The position numbers and the translations under genes are program-made. From positions 5,716,988 through 5,780,987 of the forward strand of contig NW_004454171.1 in assembly GCF_000283155.1 (NCBI RefSeq): 64,000 nt of DNA, in the 5' to 3' direction. This document shows, piece by piece, positions 54,526-64,000 of the stretch. Position 1 is the first letter of the stretch, and each line of letters begins with the position of its first letter. The stretch is from Ceratotherium simum simum (lineage: Eukaryota > Chordata > Mammalia > Perissodactyla > Rhinocerotidae). The notes beneath the pieces were generated by a model that saw only the letters and a program-made list of their open reading frames with translations, ran no database searches and was not told where the DNA came from.

Positions 54526-55439
54526 GTAGAGTAATATATTTAGTCCATTTCCTAATTCCTAAATGGAAAATCTATTTTAATATGATAATCTTTACATAGG
54601 TAAAGGTTTTTAATCCTTTGATTACCTGTTTGTGATACACTGTTAAAGGAAGTCCTTTAGAGAAACATCAATGATCATTTTAAAGCTGAATTTCACAGAA
54701 GTAAGAATCCCACACTAAATGAACTGACAGAAACTTCTGTAAACTTATAAACAAACATAAAACTCTATGCCATTAGAACAGTCATAATCAATGCCTATTT
54801 TTAACATTATATAGCAAAGAGCTGATAAAATCATTAACACATCTGTTAAGATGGAGAAATGAAAAGCTTGCCAGTAACACACAGGTCTTTCCAAACACGC
54901 CTGCCCAAATTCAGAAAGAGCAAAGATTATGAAATTAGACTATGGGGAATTTAGATGAAATTCAGGGAAGGGGGGCTCTGATACTTTTTCAGCATGTTTT
55001 AAAGATCTTGTTAATTTAGAAACATAAATCTGGTTAATACATAAATTTACCATCTTCGATTTGTGAAAATTATGTTTTAACCAGTAACACTGGTTAATAA
55101 GCTTATGTGTTTTTAAGTTTTGTTATATACAGAGTTACAAGTTGTTGAACATTAAGGAACCCAGCATCTCTTAATTTTTCTGATCCTAATATTGTCTATG
55201 GTATGATTTATCAAAAAAAGGAATTGGGGTAGAGACTGGAAGAGGGAAGCAACTTTTGCTATATAGAACTTTGCCCAACCAGTCAGATCTGCTAAGCTAT
55301 TGCTAAAAATCAATTTGTTCATTCTTATACTTTGTTTTGATCATCTTCAAAGATTTTTTAAGTTTGGCTCAGATTTAATTGAGTTTCTTTGGCTTTCACA
55401 AAGAGTCTTCAAAATTGGAAGGACCCTTCCATTTCACAC

Positions 55440-55800
55440 CTGGTCCACACACCCATCCAGGTGGGAACCCTCCACAGCATCTGCCCTACCCTTGAAGACA
55501 TGGCCGTATGACCTTTCTTGAATACTAATGAGGAGAGCTGATGAGACTGCAATGCAGTCCATTTCACTCCTAGGTTCTAGAAACTCTCAGAATTTTCTTT
55601 CATATATTAAATCTCACCCACCTCCTTGTAATTCTACACATTCTTCTTATTTTTGGCCTCTAAGGCAACATAGAATAAGCCTACATTCCAGGTGACAGTT
55701 TTCTAAGTACTTGAAAATTGCAAAATGTCCCTATTTAAGTTTTCTCCACCAGGCCGAATCCCTGGGGTCCTTGAAATATCCATCCTTTTCAGACCCTGTC
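55440..55800 (+). repeat. L3/CR1-like LINE remnant
   Basis: aggtgggaaccctccacagc, ttggcctctaaggcaacata, ctaagtacttgaaaattgca and ttaagttttctccaccaggc follow the order of mammalian L3/CR1 3' sequence. Diverged. Confidence 0.55.
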
Positions 55801-56134
55801 TAGGCATATCACCCATTCAACTCCTGGGGATGTATGCCAATTTGTCAGTGGGCCTTTTAAACTGGGTTTAGTTTCTATTAAAAGAATACTTTTTCTGGTC
55901 TAATTTCTTTTGGGCTTGATCTCATGGTTTTTTTTCTCTATCAGAGTAGGAAAAATAATCTGACCTTCCACCAAACCTGTTTCTTCTGAAGTGAGGGCGA
56001 CACAGCTCATTCGAGATGACAACAGTTTGTGAGCTGGTACCACCCTGTGCTAGTGTTCCACTTGGTGGAAACAAGATCAGGCAATGTTCACATTATTTCA
56101 CAGGCAAAACTAGGTGTGGTCGGCTGATAGATGC

Positions 56135-56410
56135 AAATATTTTACTGCACGAGCATCTTTACCAATGAAAATACTAATTCACCGACCATGTGAGTGCCTA
56201 CTGGGGGAAGAAGAGAGATGATGAAGATACAATCTCCACTGGTAGCCCAAACTGTAGCCCAGTAGGGAGCTACAAGATAGTAAGTGTAAATGCTATAAAT
56301 ACTGGCGAGCATCAAGAGGCTGGAGGGTCGGGAAGGGGTGGGCGGAGAAGAAATGGGTGCATGAGCGGAACTCGCTGACCTTAGAGAAGATGAAGGTAGG
56401 GAAGTGATGA
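56135..56410 (-). repeat. Possible L2 remnant
   Basis: gatacaatctccactggtag, gtagggagctacaagatagt and gtaaatgctataaatactgg resemble the internal part of reversed L2 3' sequence. Weak. Confidence 0.4.
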
Positions 56411-56673
56411 GGAAGTGATTCGGGGAACCTTCTCTCACCCTCCCCACCAGCCTCCAGTGAAAATGAGGGTGCTCAAAACGAGAGGGAAAGAACATGAAGA
56501 AAGGTGGGGATTACAAATACAAGGAGAGAGGGGCTTCAGTGGAGGTTAATTCTGGGATGAGGCGACAAAGGAGACTAGAAGCTGGAGGTTAGTGCGAGAG
56601 TCTCCTCAAAGAAAATCAGATAACACAAAACGTATGCCTCTGGACACTGCTCACCATTTAGAAGGAGTCTTAC

Positions 56674-56758
56674 CTTTAGGAAGTGCAGTTAAAAGCTTAG
56701 CATCAATTTCTTTTTTGTGGTTAGCAAGTTGTTCTTTATCTTCAAGCAAGAATTCTTT
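56674..56758 (-). CDS. SVIL: SVIL upstream exon with open frame (5' UTR or N-terminal extension)
   Basis: Minus-strand exon between a ...gctttcag acceptor and an AAAG/gtaag donor. It reads KEFLLEDKEQ... through ...LLTALPK without a stop and ends in phase 1, so its last G joins TT of the next exon to give V and continues in frame to the MKRK start. Composition is lysine/glutamate/leucine rich and helix-like. The usual supervillin start is downstream, so in most annotations this would be 5' UTR. No in-frame ATG lies inside it, so coding use would need a start in a further upstream exon that I could not find. An alternative acceptor 7 nt upstream (ttttttag) would change the entry phase. The exon itself is well supported; its coding status is inference. 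Confidence 0.7.
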
Positions 56759-57284
56759 CTGAAAGCTAAAAATTATTCCGTTAATAAAATGTTTAAGGTC
56801 AATTTAAACCAAGATATATAATGTTAAGTGCAAAAAAGCAGAAAATAAAAACTACGCTACTGCTATACATGGTTAAATATGTACATGTAGATTACAAGTA
56901 AAAAGTTTTATTTGGGGGAGTTAATTGGTAGCTTTTTGCATTTACTTACAGTTATGTTAACAATTTTTTTGTGCAACTAAATAATTACATCAGCATAGGC
57001 AGGGGGTGTGGCGTACGGCGGTCAAAACATCACTGAGCAAACTCGAATTAATCACTCAACCTTTCTGTGCTACAAGTTCTTCCTCAGAATCAGCAATTTG
57101 TCTAAATGATCTACATGCTTTCCCCCAGTGCTGAAATTAGGTTAAAGGAACAAATGCCTTCAAACAACCAAGAAATCAAAGCATGGTGAATAGGTCTACA
57201 AGGCACATGAAAACTGTCTTGAGAAAAAAAGGAGAAACAAAAGGGCAGAAGAATAAAGGAACTGAGCCCTCACTAGTATGTTTC

Positions 57285-57665
57285 TTCTATACTAAGCATA
57301 TCCCAGGAATTACCTGAACTATCTTCACAAGACCCTAGGAGGTGTGAACTTCTCAGTGCTGTGCTGGTAAATGTTTAACACCTGGCTCCTTCCTCTTGAC
57401 TGCCCCCTGCCCCCACAAGCACCTGCTTTGCAGTATTGGCTGATCGTGTAAATACTCCCACCATGGCCGATTTCAAGCTACCCACAGGACTCACTGAACT
57501 CAAAGTTGGAAGAGAGATGCATGCTTGCTCTCACAAGTCGGCGCCAGCACACCACTGGAACTATTACCATCCTCGGTGTACAGATTAGGAAACTGTTAAA
57601 TGATTTGCCCAAGGACACATATTTGGCAAGAAGAGTACATGAAATTCAAATCTAGCTCCTTCTCC
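57285..57665 (-). repeat. MIR SINE split by a hAT MITE
   Basis: Left part (57285-57353) attacctgaactatcttcac, aagaccctaggaggtgtgaa; right part (57558-57665) cggtgtacagattaggaaac and gcccaaggacacatatttgg. Together they form one reverse MIR interrupted by the element at 57354-57557. Confidence 0.7.
57354..57557. mobile_element. hAT-like MITE inserted in a MIR
   Basis: The left end cagtgctgtgctgg and right end ccagcacaccactg are inverted repeats. Flanking 8-mers gaacttct and gaactatt agree at six of eight positions, the duplication size of hAT elements. No ORF. Confidence 0.7.
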
Positions 57666-58279
57666 AACACTATGCACAGTTGCCCCAAGACTGCTGTACA
57701 CACAATTCCGTGATCTTCCATGGGAACGTGCCTGGAGTTGGGCAAAACACACAGAGCTGCTGCGTCGCAGGAAGAAAACAAACCTAGGGAAACAGGAAAC
57801 TAGTATTCCCTGATGATATGATCACCTCCAGAGAGGTGAACACCCAGCCTGAACACATTCAGTGCAAAGCTGACCTTCTCCACGTACTGCAGGAGGACAT
57901 CTCCATAGAGGCCCAAGATGAGACTGAGGAAGGTGCTCTGCACACTATGTAAGTGGGACACATGAGTAATTTATATGCCACATATACAGGCATACCTCAT
58001 CTTATTGTGCTTTGCTTCACTGTGCTTCACAGACACTGTGTTTTTTACAAATTGAAGGTTTGTGGCAAACCTTCATTGAGCAGGTCTACTGGCACCATTT
58101 TTCCAATAGCATTTGCTCACTTCATGTCTGTGTCACATTTTGGTAATTCTTGCAATATTTCAAACTTTTTCGTTATCATTATATTTGTTATGGTGATCTG
58201 TGATCAGTAATCTCTGATGTTACCACTGTATAATTATTTTGGGGTGCCACGAACCACGCCCATATAAGATAGTGAACTT

Positions 58280-58580
58280 GGGGCCAGCCCCCTGGCTTAG
58301 CGGTTAAGTGCGCGCGCTCCGCTACTGGTGGCCCGGGTTCGGATCCCAGGCGCGCACCGACGCACCGCTTCTCCGGCCATGCTGAGGCTGCGTCCCACAT
58401 ACAGCAACTAGAAGGATGTACAACTACGACATACAACTATCTACTGGGGCTTTGGGGGAAAAAAAGGAGGAGGATTGGGAACGCATGTTAGCTCAGAGCC
58501 GGTCTTCCTCAGCAAAAAAAGAGGAGGATTAGCATGGATGTTAGCTCAGGGCTGATCTTCCTCACAAAAAAAATAAATAA
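58280..58580 (+). repeat. ERE SINE (ERE1-like) inside Tigger1
   Basis: The head is ggggccagccccctggctta, with gcttctccggccatgctgag and gcaactagaaggatgtacaa. Perfect 16-bp duplication ataagatagtgaactt at 58264-58279 and 58581-58596. Confidence 0.96.
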
Positions 58581-60248
58581 ATAAGATAGTGAACTTAATT
58601 GATAAATGTTGTGTGTTCTGACAGCTCCACCAACCGGCTGTTCCTCCATCTCTCTCCCTCTCCTCTGGCCTCCCTACTCCCTCAGACACAACAATATTAA
58701 AATTATGCCAATTAATAATCTTACAATGGGTTCTAAGTGTTCAAGTGAAAGGAAGAGTCGCATATCTCTCACTTTAAATCAAAAGTTAGAAATGATTAAG
58801 CTTAGTAAGGAAGGCATGTAGAAAGCCAAGAGAGGCCGAAAGCTAGGCCTCTTGCATCAAACAGTTAGGCAAGTTGCGAATGCAAAGGAAAAGTTCTTGA
58901 AGGAAATTAAAAGTGCTGCTCCAGTGAAGACATGAAGGATGAAACAGCCGTACTGCTGATGTGGAGAAAGGTTTAGTGGTCTGGATAGAAGATCAAACCA
59001 ACCACAACATTCCCTTAAGCCAAAGCCTAATCCAGAGCAAGGCCCTAACTCTCTTCAATTCTATAAAGGCTGAGAGAGTTGAGGAAGCTGCAGAAGAAAA
59101 GTCTGAAGCTAGCAGAGGTTATTTCACGAGGTTAAAGGAAAGAAGCCGTCTCCAAAACATAAAAGTGCAACGTGAAGCAGCGAGTGCTGATATAAAAGCT
59201 GCAGCAAGTTATCCAGAAGATCTAGCTAAAATAATTAAAGAAGGTGGCTACACTAAACAACAGATTTTCAATGTAGATGAAACAGCCTTCTATTGGAATA
59301 AGACCTAGGACTTTTATAGCTAGAGAGGAGAAGTCAGTGCCTGGCTTCAAAGCTTCAAAAGACAGGCTGACTCTTGTTAGGGGCTAATGCAGCTGGTGAC
59401 TTGAAGTTGAAGCCAGTGCTCATTTTCAATTCTGAAAATCCTAGTGCCCTTAAGATTTATGCTAAATCTACTCTGCCTGTGCTCTGTAAATGCAACAACA
59501 AAGCCTGGATGACAGCACATCTGTTTACAACATGGTTTACTGATTATTTAAACCCACTGTTGAGACCTACTGCTCAGAAAAAAAGATTCCTTTCCAAATA
59601 TCACTGCTCATTGTCAATGCACCTGATCACCTAAGAGCTCTGATGGAAATGTACAATGAGACTCATGTTGTTTTCATGTCTGCTAACACAACATCCATTC
59701 TGCAGCCCACGGATCAAGGAGTAATTTTGACTTTCAAGTCTCATTATTTAAAAAATACTTCTCGTAAGGATATAGCTGCCATAGATAGTGATTCCTCTGA
59801 TGGATCTGGGCAAAGGAAATTGAAAACCTCCTGGAAAGGATTCACCATTCCAGATGACATTAAGAGCATTTGTGATTCACGGGAAGAGGTCAAAATATCA
59901 ACCTTAACAGAAGTTTGGAAGAAGTTGAATCCAACTCTCACGGAAGACTTCGAGGGGATCAAGACTTCAGTGGAGGAAGTCACTGCAGATGTGGTGGAAA
60001 CAGCAAGAGAACTAGAATAAGAAGTGGAGCCTGAGGATGTGACTGAATTGCTGCAATCTGTGGTAAAACTTTTAATGCATGAGGAGTTGCTTCTTATGGA
60101 TGAGCAAAGAAAGTGGTTTCTTGAGATAGAATTTATTCTGGGTGAAGATGCTGCAAAGATTGTTGAAATGACAACAAAGGATTCAGAATATTACATAAGC
60201 TTAGTTGATAAAGCAGTGGCAGGGTTTAAGAGGATTGGCTCCAATTTT

Positions 60249-60462
60249 TTTTTTTTTTTTAAATTTTTATTTATTTATTTTTTCCCCCAAAGCCCCAGTA
60301 GATAGTTGTATGTCATAGCTGCACATCCTTCTAGTTGCTGTATGTGGGACGCGGCCTCAGCATGGCCGGAGAAGCGGTGCCTCGGTGTGCGCCCGGGATC
60401 CGAACCCAGGCCGCCAGTAGCGGAGCGCACGCACTTAACCGCTAAGCCACGGGGCCGGCCCA
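60249..60462 (-). repeat. ERE SINE (reverse, truncated) inside Tigger1
   Basis: T-run then ccccaaagccccagtagata, gctgcacatccttctagttg, and a reversed head ending ccacggggccggccca. Perfect duplication ggctccaatttt at 60237-60248 and 60463-60474. It interrupts the transposase C-terminal frame. Confidence 0.95.
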
Positions 60463-61631
60463 GGCTCCAATTTTGAAAGAAGTTCTACTGTGGGTAAAAT
60501 GCTATCCAACAGCATCGCGTGCTACAGAGAAATCATTCGTCAAAGGAAGACTCAATCAATGCAGCAAACTTCATTGTTGTCTTATTTTAAGAAATTGCCA
60601 CAGCCACCCCAGCCTTCAGCAATCACCACCCGGATCAGTCAGCAGCCATCAACATCGAGACAAGACTCTCCACCAGCAAAAAGATTATGACTTTCTAAAG
60701 GCTCAGATGATGATTAGCATTTTTTAGCAATCAAGTATTTTTTAACTAAGCTATGTACATTGTTTTTTAGACATAATTTGATTGCACACTTACTAGACTA
60801 CAGTATAGTGTAAACATAACTTTTATATGCACTGGGAAATCAATGTTCACTGTACTGCAGTGGTCTGGAACCAAAGCCGCAATATTTCCGAGGTATGCCT
60901 GTAAATTAAATTTCAAGGAACTTCTACACATTCCAAAATATGGTACCCCATCCCATCTTCCCAGAACCAGGCTCATCTGAAATCTTACTTATTGCTTATA
61001 AATGCGGTATGGCTTATATTCATAAATATGAGTGCCATGTATTCACATTATTTAATAAAAAGACTCGAGAATAAGTAGTCTCTATAAACCACACTCCAGA
61101 TGACTTAAAGATCCTAGGACACCTGCTTTGCTCAGAAACTTAGAATTAGCACTGACTTCTACACAGTGAATTGTTAACGCAGTGACAGTTCTTTTCAGTG
61201 TTTTATTCAGATGTATGATTTAGTATAAACCTAAAAAATTAAATAACCACAGAAACACACCCTACTTAAGGAACGGCATGCGATTTTAACTGATTATTTA
61301 ACTGCTTGTTTACACATCTTGATGAAGTTCTTTACTTTCTTGGGAAAACCAAAATCTCAGGAAGAAGTTCTCCATTGAAGTGAATGACGCAATCCCTCAC
61401 ATACGCAGCTTCTCAGGCCGCTGACCTCAGGGCACAAATACTCTCTCATACGCTCAGAAATGAACACCTGCATGTTTCTGTGTTCCCCCTGTTCTCTGCT
61501 TATCAAAAAGCTCACTGAAGCCACTAATGAAGACTAAGAAACTACCTCCTAAACATTTTGCTGAACTCTTACAGAGTGGGGTTGACAAGTCATCCCCGAC
61601 ACCCTCTGGCTCCATACGTACTTACTTTCTT

Positions 61632-61876
61632 TCTTTTTTTTTTTTGAGGACGATTAGCCCTCAGCTAACATCTGTTGCCAATCCTCCTCTTTTTGCTGAG
61701 GGATATTGGCCCTGGGCTAACATCCGTGCCCATCTTCCTCTACTTTACATGGGACGTCACCACAGCATGGTCTGACAAGCAGTGCGTCGGTGCGCGCCCG
61801 GGATCCGAACCCGCGAACCCGGGGCCGCCAAAGCGGAGAACTTGAACTTAACCACTACACCAAAGGGCCGGCCCCT
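61632..61876 (-). repeat. ERE SINE (reverse)
   Basis: T-run, gaggacgattagccctcagc, and a reversed head ending aaagggccggcccc. Perfect 12-bp duplication acttactttctt at 61620-61631 and 61879-61890. Confidence 0.95.
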
Positions 61877-62084
61877 GCACTTACTTTCTTGAAACAAGGG
61901 ACACATAGTGTCAGCGCTAATAAAAAGTACAGCCTTTTCATAATCAGTCAGAAACCAACGGAAAACCCACCTGCTCTTAGGAACATCTCTCATGCCTCTT
62001 AACGTGGTTTACTGTACATGCTGTTCCCACCACGTGAATTCTCTCTTCTCCAGCCTCCTTCCATCCTAGCTGAGTCCTGCTCCT

Positions 62085-62294
62085 GGTCTGAGCCTCATTT
62101 AAGGTCATTTCCTCAAGGAAGTACCCCTGACCCAGTGCCCGTCCCCCCTGGCACCGAATCTATCTCACGCACCTCTGTTATTTTCTCTCATGGCATCCTG
62201 TTTTCCTACTTGTAGAACACAGTATAAGTGTCTTAGATTTTTTTAAATTATTGATTTTTAAAAATCAATAAATATATGTTGAATGAATGAATGA
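62085..62294 (+). repeat. L2 LINE 3' remnant
   Basis: ggtcatttcctcaaggaagt, ctcacgcacctctgttattt and tcaataaatatatgttgaat followed by (gaat)n are the L2 3' terminus. Confidence 0.75.
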
Positions 62295-63983
62295 CCACAA
62301 TAAAATACTTCTAACGTGAGCTACAACTCACTCTGATGTATTTTACGCGTACACTTCATACGCTGATGATGTGATGGGGCAAACAGCATTACAAACACTG
62401 AGAATAATCAGAAAGGCATGTATTTAAAAATATCAGTTATAAGCTTCCTTCCTCCCTCCCTCCCTTCTTTTCTGTCCTTCTTTAGAATAATATGTAATGG
62501 GGAAAATATCTCTCCTCGTTACGTTTGCTCACCTTGCATACACGTATGAAAATACTACTATATTTGCATCTGTTCATGAAGTATTCTATTTTCAAAGTCT
62601 CCATCTTCAAGGTCAGCTTTTGTTATTGGAACCCACACGGCTGTCTTTACATTTTGTTCTTGCTTCTATTGCCTCTCTCTCCTGCTCCCGCTAAATGACC
62701 ATCCTTCTGAGGAAGCTATAGAACAAGGAGACTGGGGTGGACAGTGTCACAGAAGCTGTGACTGATGCAAGACCCCTCAAATCAATACAAAACCAGGTTT
62801 CGAAAAAAGTCTCCTCTCTTCCCTGGACTTGCTACCCCCACGGGAAATAGCCAGCAGTGAAAATGCAGGCAAGACCCCCTAGTAAAGAATTCTGCACCAT
62901 TCGTGAATGAGTGACTCCTTCTGATCATCTATGGCTGATGAGACACTTACCAATACCCAAAAGAGCTCTAACACGGCCCTCCTCTCACTTTTCCAAGTCA
63001 GAGGCGCCAGAGCAGCATTACTGGGAGGGCCCATTCCTAACTGAGACCATTGGTAAGGCCAGAGCACCGAGCTCCAGGTGCTGGATGGTGCTCTTCCTCA
63101 TCGCTCACCGTCTCTGGGATGAGGGGTTCCTGCCCAGACAACCTCTGCAGGTCCTGGTGGGTCTGCCACAGCTCAAGCAAAGGTATGATCCAATATTTCA
63201 ATATGAAACCACCCCCCATATATAACTAAAGTAAATGCTACAGTCTTAATTTTTTTAATTATAATTTTAAAAGCTTCTAATATTAAGAAGCACCTTTTGT
63301 ATTTTTTACCCAGCTATCTTCATTGCCTCTGAAATAGTGCTCACTCTTTACGACTAATTTTTTCATACTTCTCCCCTCTTCCCTCTGTTTCAATAATCTA
63401 AGAAGCAACTGCTCCCTGCTTCCATGATAATTTTTTTAATGTGTCCCATTAACCTACTTAAATGCTCTGAAGTAGGAACAAGGGGAAATTTTATTAAGGT
63501 GAGAGCAGGATATTCTGCAGTTGTTGCCTTCTATCTTTTATAAAATGTAGGATATACTGTTGCACTGACCGTGCACCCACGCTGTGAAAGGCTCCCCTGC
63601 AATCTGTTCACTCTTCCACTGAAGTTTAAATTACAAGATATGGGAGGCGAAAATCCATTACCTCATATTTTCACCTCTGTTGTCTGGCTGACTAGATTTC
63701 TTTGAAGGAGGCAGGTTCTCATATCTTTTTACATTTTATACTTAGTACTGCGGGAAAGGAGCCATCATTTAAATAAGTACACATGAAATAATACCCACAA
63801 TTTTAGAAGAGCTGTGTCCCTCTCAGTCCCTCTCCACTGAAGTGTCTGACCTTCACATATCACGCTTTTCTTATCTTCAAATAAGCAATGTCTGTCTCCC
63901 TTTCCTTTTCTTCCTTTTTCTTAGTCACTAATTAGCTCTATTACAGCTAAACCAATGTGCTAGGGACATACTGGGAACTAAGC

Positions 63984-64000
63984 TGCTATGGTCTGAATGC
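63984..64000 (+). repeat. Start of an MLT1-like LTR, cut by window end
   Basis: tgctatggtctgaatgc matches the first bases of the MLT1 LTRs at 1234 and 51033. Only 17 bp are visible. Confidence 0.5.

Larger units (their letters stand above)
49313..56673 (-). other. SVIL: SVIL intron between the two upstream exons
   Basis: It contains L2, (AC)n, MLT1, MER5, L1, ERE and L3/CR1-like elements listed separately. A weak L1 3' UTR-like segment lies at about 49740-49990. Stretches 50000-51030, 51386-52080, 52235-53085, 53600-54345, 54530-55430 and 55810-56130 show no recognisable feature. Confidence 0.75.
57987..60901 (+). pseudogene. Tigger1 (pogo-family) DNA transposon, decayed, with two EREs
   Basis: The left terminus is caggcatacctcatcttatt and the right is ...tttccgaggtatgcctg, inverted repeats, with TA on both outer sides. 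Between them lie transposase pieces in order: MGSKCSSERKSRISLTLNQK, the catalytic-region [11 protein letters not shown] (about 59270), [37 protein letters not shown] and the C-terminal [15 protein letters not shown]. Stops (for example TAG at about 58819) and frame changes break it, and the second catalytic aspartate motif reads IVNAP, so it is inactive. Confidence 0.93.
56759..64000 (-). other. Region upstream of the first SVIL exon seen (intron or 5' flank)
   Basis: Probably SVIL 5' intron, since no CpG-island promoter is visible. It contains a split MIR, Tigger1 with two EREs, one more ERE, L2 and the start of an LTR. Stretches 56760-57280, 57680-57980, 60910-61615 and 62300-63980 show no repeat that I can name; see findings for 57818-57952. 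Confidence 0.7.

Noticed and set aside
57825..57951. Possible extra upstream SVIL exon on the minus strand (VQSTFLSLILGLYGDV...)
   Set aside because: The acceptor is plausible, but the end phase does not join the exon at 56758 in frame, and the opposite strand is equally open.
58606..60690. Transposase-like frames as a possible domesticated gene (TIGD type)
   Set aside because: Internal stops, frame changes, two SINE interruptions and an altered catalytic motif; terminal inverted repeats and TA flanks show an ordinary dead Tigger1.

Overview
The window is mammalian nuclear DNA, most likely from a perissodactyl (horse, ass, zebra, rhinoceros or tapir). The main clue is at least ten tRNA-derived SINEs of the ERE (equine repetitive element) type, which begin ggggccggcccc...gttaagtgc and end in ttcctcacaaaa-type tails, many between target-site duplications. 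Older mammalian repeats (L1M, L2, L3/CR1-like, MIR, MLT1 LTRs, Tigger1, MER2, MER5) fill the background. No prokaryotic, CRISPR or independent protein-coding gene signal was found. Equid versus rhinoceros or tapir cannot be decided by reading alone.

One gene explains all convincing coding sequence: SVIL (supervillin/archvillin), on the minus strand. Transcription therefore runs from high to low coordinates. I assembled fifteen exons by matching splice sites, reading phase and recalled supervillin protein sequence; every junction closes in frame. In order they are: two upstream exons (56674-56758 and 49255-49312, the second carrying the usual MKRK start), 48988-49139, a predicted 30-nt microexon 46581-46610, the long GC-rich exon 45786-46437, three exons of the muscle (archvillin) insert (30856-30936, 27763-28653, 27231-27401), then 26524-26558, 25595-25656, 25149-25288, 23644-23739, 21527-21770, 20520-21096, 19451-19676 and 11329-11458. 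Together they encode about the first 1155 residues of the long isoform, the disordered N-terminal half that carries myosin, actin and signalling-partner sites and nuclear-localisation-like basic stretches. The gelsolin-like repeats and villin headpiece lie beyond position 1.

The splicing layout is informative. Skipping the three archvillin exons (81+891+171 nt) and the 96-nt exon preserves frame, so the locus can produce both the short non-muscle and the long muscle products. Less expected points are the microexon, an open frame running 46 codons upstream of the canonical start, a GC-AG intron after the 35-nt exon, and a CpG-dense alanine/arginine-rich stretch in the large first exon.

The rest is intron. 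Low coordinates (1-11 kb) hold an L1M 3' segment, an L1 3' end split by an MLT1 LTR, and an ERE. The largest internal intron (30.9-45.8 kb) holds a pair of TA-flanked MITEs, a long L2, several EREs, a diverged local duplication and a recent 34-bp tandem duplication. The upstream region (56.8-64 kb) holds a nearly full-length, decayed Tigger1 that received two separate ERE insertions, and the window closes on the first bases of another MLT1-like LTR.
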